A stretch of 64,000 nucleotides of DNA, from contig NZ_JPRI01000002.1 of assembly GCF_000737765.1 (NCBI RefSeq), positions 62,001 to 126,000 on the forward strand, given 5' to 3'. Of the stretch, positions 42,844-53,048 are shown one piece after another (positions within the stretch are counted from its first letter, which is position 1; each line of letters opens with the position of its first letter). Source of the DNA: Chryseobacterium vrystaatense. Lineage in GTDB: Bacteria; Bacteroidota; Bacteroidia; Flavobacteriales; Weeksellaceae. Made by a program: the position numbers and the translations under genes. The notes under the pieces were generated by a model. That model had not been told where the DNA came from and ran no database searches. It saw nothing but the letters and a program-made list of their open reading frames with translations.

Positions 42844-42872
42844 TTGAACATTAAAAAAAGTTTATATATTTG
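42844..42872 (+). promoter_or_regulatory. Promoter for tRNA-Leu
   Basis: TTG at 42844-42846, 18 bases, TATATTTG at 42865-42872; tRNA begins 18 bases later. Confidence 0.7.
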
Positions 42873-42890
42873 CACACCGATTTAAAACAA

Positions 42891-42972
42891 GCCCAGTTGG
42901 CGGAATTGGTAGACGCGCTAGACTCAAACTCTAGTATCGAAAGATGTACCAGTTCGATTCTGGTACTGGGTA
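42891..42972 (+). tRNA. tRNA-Leu (CAA)
   Basis: 82 bases. Acceptor arm GCCCAGT / ACTGGGT, D-arm with GGCGGAATTGGTAGACGC, anticodon stem CTAGA / TCTAG around loop CTCAAAC (anticodon CAA, codon UUG), a variable arm, and T-arm GTACCAG TTCGATT CTGGTAC. The CCA end is not encoded. The phage integrase gene follows by about 100 bases, so this tRNA is the likely attachment site of prophage 2. Confidence 0.92.
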
Positions 42973-42993
42973 CAAAAAGAAAAATTTACAATT

Positions 42994-43022
42994 AAAAGGC
43001 AATTTATACAATTGCCTTTTTC
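42994..43022 (+). terminator. Terminator after tRNA-Leu
   Basis: Perfect eleven-base stem AAAAGGCAATT / AATTGCCTTTT with loop TATAC, followed by T; 20 bases past the tRNA end and before the integrase gene. Confidence 0.85.
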
Positions 43023-43075
43023 CGTTTTATGTATATGGTTTTTAGTCTTTTAACACTAAAATTAAACTTTAAACT

Positions 43076-44275
43076 ATGCATTTACAATCTTCACTCCAGA
43101 ACGCCTTTGACACAAGAAGAGACACAAAAAAAATCTTCGTGGCTATGACACACAAGTTCTCAATTCGTTCCGACAAAAATAAGGACGGAAAATCTTTAGT
43201 TTTTCTAATAATAAGATCCGGAAAAGCAAAAACTACTATGAACCTTGATATCAGGATTGAACATAAATTCTGGGATAACATTAAAGGCAGAGTAAAAAAA
43301 TCAGATAATTTTGAAAATTTCAATATAATACTTGATACCATTGATGCCAAGATTATAACAATAAAAAGAGATTTCTTAATCATGGAGAAAGTCTTGTCCC
43401 CTGAATTATTAGTAGAACACATTAATAATAGTACTCCTAATTTAGATTTTATTTCATTTTGTACCTACCATAGTGAAAATGGGAATTACAAACCAAATAC
43501 TTTAAAAGCCCATAAAACAGCAATCAAAAAATTAAAAGAATACCGAAGAGAAATTCCCTTCTCAATGCTTTCATTAGACTTTTTCGAGAAATACAGGAAG
43601 TATCTTTTAGAAAAAAAAGGAAATAAACACCCTACTTGTTTCACAGATTTTAAAATAATAAAAAAATTCATTAACCTGGCTGATGATCATGGAATAAAAT
43701 TGCCTTTTAATAAAAACAAATTCATTGTAGTGGAGCCTGCATCCACACCCGTATTTCTAATACCTGGAGAAATGGAAAGTTTGGTGGAATATTTTTTCAA
43801 CAAATTTATCTCACCTTCTCACGTTTTACCATTAGGATATTTTTTATTCTGCTGCTATACAGGCATGCGTATTTCCGATGTGCAGAAAATACAACGTTCA
43901 GATCTTGAGAATGAAATTTTCAGTTTTAAACATGTTAAAACTGAAAATTTTCAGCAAATGAAAATACATCCAGAATTAAGAAAAATACTTGATCACTGTC
44001 CAGACCTTTTTATTAACAGGCTTAGTGAACAGAAAATAAACAGTCATCTAAAATTTGTGGCCAAAGTCTGTAAAATTGAAAAGAATTTAACTACACACGT
44101 AGGTAGGCACACTTTTGCAACCACAATACTCCTAAATGATGGCAATGTCGCTAAGCTGCAGAAACTTTTAGGACACTCCAAAATCAGCAATACGATGAGA
44201 TATACTCACTTGATTGATACAGATGCGATGGACGAAGTTGATAAAATTTCATTTTTTAGTAAACAGTCTCAGTAG
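43076..44275 (+). CDS. Tyrosine recombinase (prophage integrase)
   Basis: 399 residues. N-terminal Arm-type/SAM-like domain (to ~200), then the catalytic domain: Arg in CCYTGMRISDVQ (~265), Lys in FKHVKTENF, His-x-x-Arg in THVGRHTFA (~345), His in LLGHSKISNT, Tyr in MRYTHL (~381), so all active-site residues are present. A later ATG at 43145 is an alternative start. Adjacent to tRNA-Leu, it would catalyse integration and excision of prophage 2. It converges with the tail gene at 44256 with a 20-base overlap, so int and late transcription oppose each other. Confidence 0.9.
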   Translation: MHLQSSLQNAFDTRRDTKKIFVAMTHKFSIRSDKNKDGKSLVFLIIRSGKAKTTMNLDIRIEHKFWDNIKGRVKKSDNFENFNIILDTIDAKIITIKRDFLIMEKVLSPELLVEHINNSTPNLDFISFCTYHSENGNYKPNTLKAHKTAIKKLKEYRREIPFSMLSLDFFEKYRKYLLEKKGNKHPTCFTDFKIIKKFINLADDHGIKLPFNKNKFIVVEPASTPVFLIPGEMESLVEYFFNKFISPSHVLPLGYFLFCCYTGMRISDVQKIQRSDLENEIFSFKHVKTENFQQMKIHPELRKILDHCPDLFINRLSEQKINSHLKFVAKVCKIEKNLTTHVGRHTFATTILLNDGNVAKLQKLLGHSKISNTMRYTHLIDTDAMDEVDKISFFSKQSQ

Positions 44276-46100
44276 TGATATCTATTTCATATGTTCCTTC
44301 ATTCAAATCTTTAGTCCAACCAGTAATGATATGAATGTTATTGTAACATTTAATGTAGTCACTAATCTTAACCTCAAGATCATCTGCCGGTATCTGGAAT
44401 TTCCAATTAAACTCACTACCATTCACACGTTGCCTTAGCCACTTTTCCCAATTAGAATAGAATAAATCTGGAAAAGTGGCTTGCGGCTTCGCAATTGCGT
44501 TGTTTTGACCAGAATTATCAAGTCCGTTGTAAAAAACCAAAGCTAATACAGAACTGCTGTCTTTTTTTACAGAAGCAGTTAAAGGAGAAAGCTCCTTTCT
44601 TTTTTCGACTGGGAGAGGATATCCGTTGATCTCTATTACTGTAGTATTGTCATTTTCTTCCTTATTGATAGTTACTCCATCTTTATCAAAATAAATACTA
44701 TTAAGTTTAAAATCTTCCAGATCAGTATTCTTTAAAACGTAGGACCGCTTCTGAAGCAAATTCCTTTTCGGAGATTTAATTTCGCTTACTTCAAAATTCT
44801 TGATATTGTTCGGTTCTTTATCACCTATCCTGTTCATCGAGATTACATTTTCCTTGATAAAAAATTCATAGTTGAACCAATTTCTTATAATATTAACAAA
44901 CTCACCCACAGTCATATCAGGAACAGCTCTTTTCAAATCTATTTTATTAGGGTTTTCAACTTCAGCATCATCTGATTGCGACGATGTATTAGAAACTATA
45001 GATTTTGATTTTAACTGATATTCTAAAACATTATATCCTTCATTAAATCCTATAACAAATCCTACAATAACAAATGCTAAAGATACATTGTTGACATTAA
45101 GATTTAATGAAAATGGAACTGTTACATCTTCATAACTAGAATAAAATTTTTCATGTTGCCATATATTATTACCATTAATCTGTATTACAAATTTCAACAT
45201 TGTCTGCCCTCTCACTTTTGCATGAAATTTTCCATTGATAAAAATCTGATCATTAAAAGCTAAAGAAATAGTTTCTCTGTAGGTATATCTTGGTAAAATC
45301 GCCGGGCCACCTTGAAGGTACAGGGTAACATTTTCGTAACCTTCATAATCATTTACAGTCAAATTACGACTATTTTGAAATTGAGAAACCTTATTAAAAT
45401 ATTCTGTACCCGAAAAAACCCATGCGTTCTCAAACATACTGTCTATTAGGACATCACCTTTCAAAATTAAATTTGCATCTTGAAAACACTTTCTGAGTAG
45501 ATACAAAAAATGAACACATGGATGAATGATATTTTTGTTAAAAATGTTGCCTGCTGAATCAACTTCATTACGCACCATTTCAAAACCTCCCACATCAAGA
45601 TCGTTGTAATAACCATTAAAAGCATCCCACATTTTATCATCAGGAGAATATTTTGAAGTATATATTCTCGGAAAATTAAAATTTGTTTGGGGATATTTCT
45701 TACCACAGATTTCCTTTGCATAAATATGGATGTCCGAAACATCAAACTGCTCGAGAGACAGCTCAGATAATTTTTTACTCCAATTGGGTAATTCCTCAAA
45801 GCCAAAATCAATTTGACCTGTTAAGTATTTACCTTCGATTGACTCAATAATCAGCCTTCCTTCATGTAAATAGTTCTCAAACAGCAAAAACCCCTCAATT
45901 TTACTATCTAAACCAAACGTTTCATAACTATCAAAATCACCAAACGAATTGATAAATTCTTCATCCATATAAATCTCAAATGGAAACATGAATTTAGAAA
46001 ACATCTTATCATTTACTTTGGAATTGCTTTCTTGGACAGAAACCTTTTGTTTGCTGAGATCGAGAATTCTATTACTATTTGTAAAAAACTTTACTTCCAT
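44256..46100 (-). CDS. Phage tail/baseplate protein, unknown family
   Basis: 614 residues, acidic and rich in Asn, Phe and Tyr. The C-terminal ~120 residues (KLNSIYFDKDGVTINKEEN onwards, ending FQIPADDLEVKISDYIKCYNN and DLNEGTYEIDITTETV) look like a tail-hub or tail-tip beta-domain. The middle includes strand-rich adhesin-like regions. It is the last gene of the leftward late block after the tape measure and the BACON-like protein, the region of tail-tip proteins in siphoviruses. No peptidase motif is recognised. Confidence 0.55.
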   Translation of the reverse strand: MEVKFFTNSNRILDLSKQKVSVQESNSKVNDKMFSKFMFPFEIYMDEEFINSFGDFDSYETFGLDSKIEGFLLFENYLHEGRLIIESIEGKYLTGQIDFGFEELPNWSKKLSELSLEQFDVSDIHIYAKEICGKKYPQTNFNFPRIYTSKYSPDDKMWDAFNGYYNDLDVGGFEMVRNEVDSAGNIFNKNIIHPCVHFLYLLRKCFQDANLILKGDVLIDSMFENAWVFSGTEYFNKVSQFQNSRNLTVNDYEGYENVTLYLQGGPAILPRYTYRETISLAFNDQIFINGKFHAKVRGQTMLKFVIQINGNNIWQHEKFYSSYEDVTVPFSLNLNVNNVSLAFVIVGFVIGFNEGYNVLEYQLKSKSIVSNTSSQSDDAEVENPNKIDLKRAVPDMTVGEFVNIIRNWFNYEFFIKENVISMNRIGDKEPNNIKNFEVSEIKSPKRNLLQKRSYVLKNTDLEDFKLNSIYFDKDGVTINKEENDNTTVIEINGYPLPVEKRKELSPLTASVKKDSSSVLALVFYNGLDNSGQNNAIAKPQATFPDLFYSNWEKWLRQRVNGSEFNWKFQIPADDLEVKISDYIKCYNNIHIITGWTKDLNEGTYEIDITTETVY

Positions 46101-48007
46101 TATTCTACTATTAAAAATTCCAGTTCTTTATTTGCCAGTTCTTCCAATGAATCACGTAATATATGCTTCTGTAAAGTGCTGAAACATCTATAGACCTTAT
46201 CATTTATTTTGATATAACAAAGCCTACTTTCAATTATTTTTTCAATTAAGCCCAACTCTTCTTTCATAAAGAATCCCGAATTAACAGTCAACATCTTTAC
46301 TTTACTAAAATCATACTTCTCATTCTGGATGTTAAAAACACTCTTAGCATAAATATGACTGTAATCTGAGGAAATTTTAAATTCCCCTGTGAACGAAAAC
46401 CATTCAGGGCTAAGGTTATCGTTTTCAAAATGGAGATGCAGAATCTTATTATATTTTGGATATTCATAATACACAACTTTTTTATCACCATACTGGATTG
46501 AGTCTATATCATTTGTATCTTCTATTTTTTCGACTATAATATTACCATCAAAAACTTTAGAATTAAAAAAAACAGCGTTAGGATTTCTTTTCCTAAACAT
46601 GAAATTAGTAAGAAGAGGATATCCTTCCGGTTTTGATCCTGGTAAAAGTTTTATCTCCGGATGAAGTTCTGTGAGCAAAATGTTATAACTAGAGTCTAAT
46701 TCTTCAGCCTTAAAGCTTACTACTGCATTTTTCATCAACTCAATTTCATTATTCACACTAAAAAAATCCCCTTTAAATCTGGGAAATTGCTTTTGTACTT
46801 TTTCACCTATGGCAAAATCGGCCTTATCATTTACGTAAGGAATGATATACTGATTTTCTTTTACCATTTCCACCCCTAATTGATTAAAAACTGCCTTGAT
46901 AGTTATCTTTACAAATCTTGATGATAAATTCATCTTATTGAAAGTTATTTTAGGTATATCCATACAAAAATTATTTCCCGAAATAGGAAAATTAATGAAT
47001 GATACCACAGATAGTACCACTTCAATTACTATTTGTTTATTATCATAGTCTACCTTAATTTTTCCAGTATATATACCACTCGAAAGCATAGAAGGAGGAA
47101 TAGTTGAAACGGTCACATATGTTGAAGCACTCCCACTAACAATAGATGTATTTAACCAACTTGGAGATGAAATTGTAAAACTTTTGTTTTCAGGGTTTGT
47201 TAAATAGAAATTTGTAGTAGCGGGCTGGGTATTAGATTTTATTATTGATAAATTAATTGCACTTTTATCTAAAAAAATATCTGCATTTTGACCAATAATT
47301 AAATTAATATTCACATCCGTTACACGAGTATTTCCTGACTTGAATAATCCTCCATTTACAATAACACTTCCATGAGATGGTAGATTTGGATCATTCGCCA
47401 TATTTAATCCTACTAAGTCAAATTTGTTAGTTACACCACTTTTTGATTGAAAATATTGCGCTTCAAATTTTAACTCTACCGGAGTGGTATTATTCAAAAC
47501 TTTAACCGAAGTTTCCCCTGAGAGTGTTCCCGTCTGTCTATTAAAAAATACATTATACTGGTTTAGTTCAACTTTGATTGAAGCACCACTATTATTAATA
47601 GTCAAAGTCACAATGTAGCTAACAAAATCGTACAAATTTTCCAGCCCTTGATATTTCCCATATGCAAAAAACGAAACCTGAGTATTATATATCCCGTTTG
47701 GCATTGCTGAGACATTTCCAATATTTACAGAGATGTTCTTAACACCGGTACCACTTGTAGCTATTTCACTGCCAACTACAGAAGCCCCGGAAATAGTTAG
47801 CCAAGGTGCAACAGGTTCTATCACATCAACTGAGTAAGTGATTCGTCGATTTGTCACCAAAGAATTATAAGCAAGTGTTAGAGTAAATGCAGAGGCATTA
47901 GGCTGCTCTTGTGAAGCATCCCAACTTAAATTTTGTCCATAGTTGCTTAACATCAGTTGAAAATAAGGGCCTGTCCCTCCCTCCGGATCGATCATATTTA
48001 TAGGCAT
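46100..48007 (-). CDS. Phage tail protein with BACON-like repeats
   Basis: 635 residues. The N-terminal half is made of beta-sandwich repeats: two segments resemble BACON domains with a Trp-Leu start (PWLTISGASVVG at ~90, SWLNTSIVSGSAS at ~290) and a following NGIYNTQV or SGIYTGKIKVDY strand. The rest is beta-rich without known motifs. BACON domains are common in Bacteroidota carbohydrate-active proteins and in tail proteins of phages infecting them, where they may bind surface glycans. The end (LANKELEFLIVE) is shared with the start of the next gene (one-base overlap at 46100). Adhesion to host surface sugars is inferred. Confidence 0.6.
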   Translation of the reverse strand: MPINMIDPEGGTGPYFQLMLSNYGQNLSWDASQEQPNASAFTLTLAYNSLVTNRRITYSVDVIEPVAPWLTISGASVVGSEIATSGTGVKNISVNIGNVSAMPNGIYNTQVSFFAYGKYQGLENLYDFVSYIVTLTINNSGASIKVELNQYNVFFNRQTGTLSGETSVKVLNNTTPVELKFEAQYFQSKSGVTNKFDLVGLNMANDPNLPSHGSVIVNGGLFKSGNTRVTDVNINLIIGQNADIFLDKSAINLSIIKSNTQPATTNFYLTNPENKSFTISSPSWLNTSIVSGSASTYVTVSTIPPSMLSSGIYTGKIKVDYDNKQIVIEVVLSVVSFINFPISGNNFCMDIPKITFNKMNLSSRFVKITIKAVFNQLGVEMVKENQYIIPYVNDKADFAIGEKVQKQFPRFKGDFFSVNNEIELMKNAVVSFKAEELDSSYNILLTELHPEIKLLPGSKPEGYPLLTNFMFRKRNPNAVFFNSKVFDGNIIVEKIEDTNDIDSIQYGDKKVVYYEYPKYNKILHLHFENDNLSPEWFSFTGEFKISSDYSHIYAKSVFNIQNEKYDFSKVKMLTVNSGFFMKEELGLIEKIIESRLCYIKINDKVYRCFSTLQKHILRDSLEELANKELEFLIVE

Positions 48008-48008
48008 A

Positions 48009-51000
48009 TTAATGTTTGTTTTTAGATTGTAATTTTTGATACTCCTGAATCATTTCATCAATATCTTTCCCATTTCTCGCACTTTTTACTATATAAGAAG
48101 GAATTCCATTTGTTTTAATATCCTCCATTACATTTGAATATCTATGCAGCGCTTGAGCAATAAGAATATTAGCTTCATCTGATGAAACAGACGTTGGTTT
48201 TAATGGAGAAACGGTATTAAATCCTGATTCAAAACCTTTTGCCCTGGCATTGGCTGTGTAAATTGCATCCTTAAGCGCAGGGGAATATGTCGTCCATGTG
48301 GGATTATCAATAACCATTTCTACTTTATTTTCGCCTGCAATAAAATGAGTCGGCCTATCAACAAGGCCAGACGACAGCTTTTTACGTCGAACATTAAAGC
48401 GTCGTCCATCTTGCTGTCTTATCATTGGATACTCCTGATCCATCATATTGTAACCATCTTCATATCCTTCTGCGGTAGGAAGCGGAGTTCCCAATACGGT
48501 TGCCAACTGAAAAGCACCCAAAGCTCCAACAACAATAGACAAGGGAATAGCCATTGGGTAACCTGGATCACTCCAAACTTTCATTATCCCCAAGGCAGTA
48601 TTACCAATAATATTGGCAACCTGCATATTCCTTTCTCTTTTCGCTGATCTTACTGATATTTCCGCTTTCTTCTTATCTAACTCTGTATCCGCCTCAATGG
48701 TTAACTTCTTAAATGTTTCCTGACTAATAATTCCAGCATCCAGCTGTTGCTTTAGTTTCTTCTTTTTGCTATCTGCATTTCTCTCATAGGTCTGCAGTTG
48801 TCTTTTCTCATTAGCTTCGACAAATTTATAGTAAGTGGAGAAGGCTGCCTGTAGAGCCGTAACAGCCCCTTGTAATGTCCCGAGCATATCGGTCCCCCTG
48901 TCTAAATTGTTGAACATTTGGATCCATTGGTCCTGATTCAAGCCAAGAATGTCAACGTTACTATCTTTTCCAAGATCACCTTTGGATTTTTCTTCTTTAT
49001 CCTGATCCTGGCCAGAAGCTTTAGCTTTAAATTCTGCAATTTTATTTCCTGCTTCGGTTATAAACTTCATAACCTCCTTGCGCTGATCTTCAGTAAGAAG
49101 AGTCAGATCAAAACCTTGGTAAAGGGTAACCATTGCAGATAGGTGAGCCACCTGAAGATCAATTTCCTGCTTATTATAAATCTTTTGAAGAGCATCCCTT
49201 CCTTCAGCCCAGGTTTTTATTTTATTGATCTCCTTTGATTCAAGACGATCTTTTAAGCTAAGCTTAAGCTCCGATAGTGTATTATACTGTGATATCTCTT
49301 CATTATAATCCTGCTGAATTTTTGCTACATCAGCCTCATGCGATCGTTGTTGATCGCTTATTGATTTCTGATCACTTTTATACTTAGCTGATAATCTTTT
49401 ATTGTTAGAAATCGCATCTAAAGACGACTTATAATCATCCAGTGCTTTATTGTTATCAATCCAAGATTTCATTAAGGCATCAAACAGCAATTTATCGTCT
49501 CCTTTGGCTTTATCTATTTTTTTCTGAAGAATATCAATCTCAGTCTGCCCAACTCGCTTTTTATCAATCTCTACTTTTTTTCTTTTTTCCTGAAGATCAA
49601 TTTGTGCAATTTCTTTATCATACCCATCAACCATTGCTTCAATAACAGCATCAGTTTTGTTAACCTCAAGTTCACGAGCTAATTGTTCAGCCTCTTCCCC
49701 GGACTTTCGCATTTTAATAACCTCTTTGTCATGCTGGTTAGCATCACGTTCTGCTTTTTTCTCAGCAGCTAGACGTTCACGTTCTGCTTTCTTCCTTTGT
49801 TTCTCGGCTTCCTTCGCGGCTTTATCTCCTTCGGGATCAGGAACGAAATAATTTGATTTGGCATTTTCCTCACGGGATTCGTTAAGCTTACCAGCCTTAA
49901 TAGTATTCTCTTCAATTGCTTTTAAATACTGATCATCATCCTTAATATCTTTTATCTTATAGGCTAATCTTTCGCCCATCAAATCTTTAATTATCTTATT
50001 ACTGGCAGCCAGCAATTTAGAATTGTCAACATATCTGATATTTTCTCCTGATGTTTCCCCAATTTCAGTTTGACCATCACCCCTGGAATCAATTTCAAAC
50101 TTCTTTTTTTGCTCTTCTATCATTCTTTGTCTCCATTCTTCATCTCTTTTCAATCTTTCGGATTCCCTCTTCTCTAATTCTGCCTGAGCAGCTTTAGCTC
50201 TTGCCGAGGCAATAATAGCATCCCGCAAGTTTAAATATGATTTTCTTAAATCTTCATTTTTAGCGGACTCAGCATCTAAATTTCCAAAATAAGCAGGAAA
50301 TTGTTTTTGTAAAGCTTCAATTGCCTTTTTCCTCTCATCAGTCCCCTCTTTTGCTTTCATCGCTTTTTTATAAGCAATATCTAATTGGGTTATCTCTTGT
50401 GCAGCACCGGCAACACCTTCTTTCATAACATCATTAAGAGACTTTTGGGCCTTAGATGCTTCTTTTGCTCCATCAGAGAAAGTTAAATATGCGGTTGCAA
50501 CTAAGGTGATAATTGTTAGAATAATTCCTAATGGATTAGCCCTAGCAGCAGCATTAAAGCCTTGCATTGCGAAAGATGCCTGGGCAGTATTACGGGCAAC
50601 TAAAGCATAACCCGCACCCATGAGCGCAAGTCCCATTGTATAAAGAGTATTTAATGTTCTACCAATAGCAGTAACAAGATTTCGGGCCTTTTCGACAATT
50701 GATAAGGCTAAAACTCTTTCAGTTGTCGTCACCAATAGAGCATTATAGACACCTGTTAAATAGTTATACGTTACAGTCGAAGCAATAAGAACCGCAATAA
50801 TTTTTGTTAAAAATATCAAAGTATTTCTGAATCCTGTAGCTACTCCACTCGCATCTTCCACAACACCAATAAATCTACCAAATGCTGTCACAGCACTTTC
50901 CAAAAATTGAGCAAAAATTTTACTGGTAAAACTTTCCGCTATTTTTCGCTGAACCTTTTCGTAAATGGCAGCAGCATTATTATTTACTTTATTAAATTCG

Positions 51001-52658
51001 TCCTGCAATGAAGTTCCTTCCTTTACTGCTTCACTCGCAACTTTTACACTTTCACGGAATTTATCTGTGTTCTCCGTTGCCGCCCCAATAACTCTTTGGA
51101 CCTCATTGTCACCTAGCTTAAGTGAGTCTAACACTGTTCCAACCTGAACTGTATCGAGCCCTTTAAGCCCTTCAGAAAATTTCAGGAAAAATTCAGCAGG
51201 ATTAGTATTAATCATTTCTTTAACCTGTGCCACCGGTAGTTTCATAATCTGAGCAAAACCAGTTGCATTTGTGGATGCTACCCTGATAAATTTCCCAAAT
51301 CCGGAGGCCCCTATCTCTGCATTAATTCCAGATTCTTCCAAAGCAGATCCGAAGCCAAGTAGAGTATTTAATGGAGGTTTCATTGCTGGAGGAAGTGCCC
51401 CTAATCTTGTAACAAAATCCGCTATATTCTGCTCACTTGAGGCCCCCTGAGCAGCCAGCTCATTTAAAGCTGACCCTACTTGATTAATGGAGGTTGCAAT
51501 AGGTAGATCCTTAGTTTCTTTGTAAAGTGATGAAATTCTGCCTAAAGAATCAGCCAGATTATCTATACCACCCTTCCAAGAGTCTCCTAATGCAACATAA
51601 GCTTTATCTACTTCTTTGGTAAAATCTTTTATTTCTCCTTTAGCAACTCCTAACCTACCTCCGACTTCAGCAATCTTTAAAAGATCTATTTTCTTTGTCC
51701 TTGTATCAAAGTCAGTAAATGATCTAGCCAGCTCTTCAACCTCATACCTTGCCATTCCCGTTGTCTTCTCAACTGCAGACATAGCATCAGCCATTTCATT
51801 ATTCTTATCTATAATCTCCTGAATAGATAAGGTAATCCCCGCTATAGTTCCTAAAGTAGCAGCAACAATTCCGGCATATTGATTAAATGCATCTGCCAAC
51901 TCACCAAACGATCCAGACCCTTCATCTGCCCCGTCATTCACTTCTGCCAATCTATCCCGGACTGCGGCTAGCCTCTCCTCCAGTTCTTTTGCTTCTGGGG
52001 TCTTTGGTATCACATGCTGGAGTTGTGCCTTTAGCTGCGAAGCTTCCTTCTTCAATTGAGCAACATTAAGCCTATTGATATCCAAGCTTTTAGTAAGCTC
52101 ATCTACCTGATCTTTATTCTTAGCGATAATATCACTGTTCTCTTTTAACTCATCATTTACTTTATCAATCTCAGGCTGTAACTGATCATAAGATTCAATA
52201 AGCTTTCTTTGCTTCATCGTAAGATCATAAATGGCCGTCTCCAGCCTCTTACTTGTTGCTATTCCCTTTACCCTTGTATCTTCTATCTTAGACTGTATCT
52301 TCTGATACTCCCGAGAGCCAGCATCATACTGTTCCTGCTGCCTTTTAAGCATTTTGATAGACTCTATCACAGCAACAGACTCCTGTTGCTTCTTTGACTT
52401 AAGATTGTCGATTTTATCAGCATAGCTATTGATGGCCTTTTCTTCAGATTTTCGCTGTCTCTCTAATGCACCCAGAGTCTTGGTAAGCTCTTTATTAGTA
52501 TTGGAGTACTTAAGTATATCTTGATTGAGCTTGTATATTTCCTTTTGAGCAGGGTCAGAATTCACGGCAATAGTCATGCGCATTATCTCATCCCTAATCT
52601 GTTTACCTGATGCCATTTGATTACTTGTTTTGGCAAAGTTGCCTAACTCATACAGCAT
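48009..52658 (-). CDS. Tail tape-measure protein of prophage 2 (TP901-type core)
   Basis: 1549 residues. An N-terminal ~240-residue coiled coil (Lys/Glu/Gln-rich, NKELTKTLGALERQRKSEEKAINSY), a TP901-type core (about 300-560) with EVGGRLGVAKGEIKDFTKEVDKAYVALGD and GASGFGKFIRVAS, membrane-like helices (about 630-760), a second charged coiled coil, then a C-terminal region with FIAGENKVEMVIDNPTWTTYSP typical of Bacteroidota phage tape measures. The length predicts a tail of about 230 nm, so a long non-contractile tail is likely since no sheath gene is seen. ATG at 52616 is an alternative start. A promoter with TAGGTTTG lies right upstream. Confidence 0.85.
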   Translation of the reverse strand: MLYELGNFAKTSNQMASGKQIRDEIMRMTIAVNSDPAQKEIYKLNQDILKYSNTNKELTKTLGALERQRKSEEKAINSYADKIDNLKSKKQQESVAVIESIKMLKRQQEQYDAGSREYQKIQSKIEDTRVKGIATSKRLETAIYDLTMKQRKLIESYDQLQPEIDKVNDELKENSDIIAKNKDQVDELTKSLDINRLNVAQLKKEASQLKAQLQHVIPKTPEAKELEERLAAVRDRLAEVNDGADEGSGSFGELADAFNQYAGIVAATLGTIAGITLSIQEIIDKNNEMADAMSAVEKTTGMARYEVEELARSFTDFDTRTKKIDLLKIAEVGGRLGVAKGEIKDFTKEVDKAYVALGDSWKGGIDNLADSLGRISSLYKETKDLPIATSINQVGSALNELAAQGASSEQNIADFVTRLGALPPAMKPPLNTLLGFGSALEESGINAEIGASGFGKFIRVASTNATGFAQIMKLPVAQVKEMINTNPAEFFLKFSEGLKGLDTVQVGTVLDSLKLGDNEVQRVIGAATENTDKFRESVKVASEAVKEGTSLQDEFNKVNNNAAAIYEKVQRKIAESFTSKIFAQFLESAVTAFGRFIGVVEDASGVATGFRNTLIFLTKIIAVLIASTVTYNYLTGVYNALLVTTTERVLALSIVEKARNLVTAIGRTLNTLYTMGLALMGAGYALVARNTAQASFAMQGFNAAARANPLGIILTIITLVATAYLTFSDGAKEASKAQKSLNDVMKEGVAGAAQEITQLDIAYKKAMKAKEGTDERKKAIEALQKQFPAYFGNLDAESAKNEDLRKSYLNLRDAIIASARAKAAQAELEKRESERLKRDEEWRQRMIEEQKKKFEIDSRGDGQTEIGETSGENIRYVDNSKLLAASNKIIKDLMGERLAYKIKDIKDDDQYLKAIEENTIKAGKLNESREENAKSNYFVPDPEGDKAAKEAEKQRKKAERERLAAEKKAERDANQHDKEVIKMRKSGEEAEQLARELEVNKTDAVIEAMVDGYDKEIAQIDLQEKRKKVEIDKKRVGQTEIDILQKKIDKAKGDDKLLFDALMKSWIDNNKALDDYKSSLDAISNNKRLSAKYKSDQKSISDQQRSHEADVAKIQQDYNEEISQYNTLSELKLSLKDRLESKEINKIKTWAEGRDALQKIYNKQEIDLQVAHLSAMVTLYQGFDLTLLTEDQRKEVMKFITEAGNKIAEFKAKASGQDQDKEEKSKGDLGKDSNVDILGLNQDQWIQMFNNLDRGTDMLGTLQGAVTALQAAFSTYYKFVEANEKRQLQTYERNADSKKKKLKQQLDAGIISQETFKKLTIEADTELDKKKAEISVRSAKRERNMQVANIIGNTALGIMKVWSDPGYPMAIPLSIVVGALGAFQLATVLGTPLPTAEGYEDGYNMMDQEYPMIRQQDGRRFNVRRKKLSSGLVDRPTHFIAGENKVEMVIDNPTWTTYSPALKDAIYTANARAKGFESGFNTVSPLKPTSVSSDEANILIAQALHRYSNVMEDIKTNGIPSYIVKSARNGKDIDEMIQEYQKLQSKNKH

Positions 52659-53048
52659 CCGTTGTGACGCGCAAACCTATAGATTTTGTCAATCACCAAG
52701 CCCGTTAGGGCTTAAAAATAGCCCAAAATCGCTAAAACCCCCTATCCATGGGCATCTATCATATATCTGAGGTGCTCGATTCACCGCGATCACCTCATAC
52801 GTCATAGAGCGGGTCGGGGTGAGAATGGAATTCAATTTTTTCAAAAAAAACAAAATAGAGTTTATCTATTGATTTTCAATATATTAACAATTTTGGATTT
52901 TTGAAAATATTCATTTTTTACCACTTCGCAATGTCAAACTTAGCTAGTTTTTAACAATTCTAAATAACTGAAAGTCAACAAAATAACTTATAAAAAGTTC
53001 GTTTTTTCGGTCTTTTTTTCGTAAATTTACTACAGTAAACGATTAATA
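52659..53048. other. GC-varied intergenic region in prophage 2
   Basis: 390 bases between divergent genes. Next to the tape-measure promoter are two hairpins: AAGCCC/GGGCTT with loop GTTA (52698-52713) and TGAGGTG/CACCTCA (52768-52797) with an inner TCG/CGA pair. The stretch 52660-52820 is clearly GC-richer than the flanking AT-rich DNA, whereas 52830-53040 is very AT-rich and probably holds the promoter of the plus-strand gene (TAAATTTAC at 53023-53031). No coding frame seen. Confidence 0.45.
52672..52699 (-). promoter_or_regulatory. Promoter for the tape-measure gene
   Basis: Minus strand TTG (52699-52697), 17 bases, TAGGTTTG (52679-52672), immediately followed by CGCGTCACAAC. The predicted start of transcription is a few bases before the first ATG. 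Confidence 0.6.
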
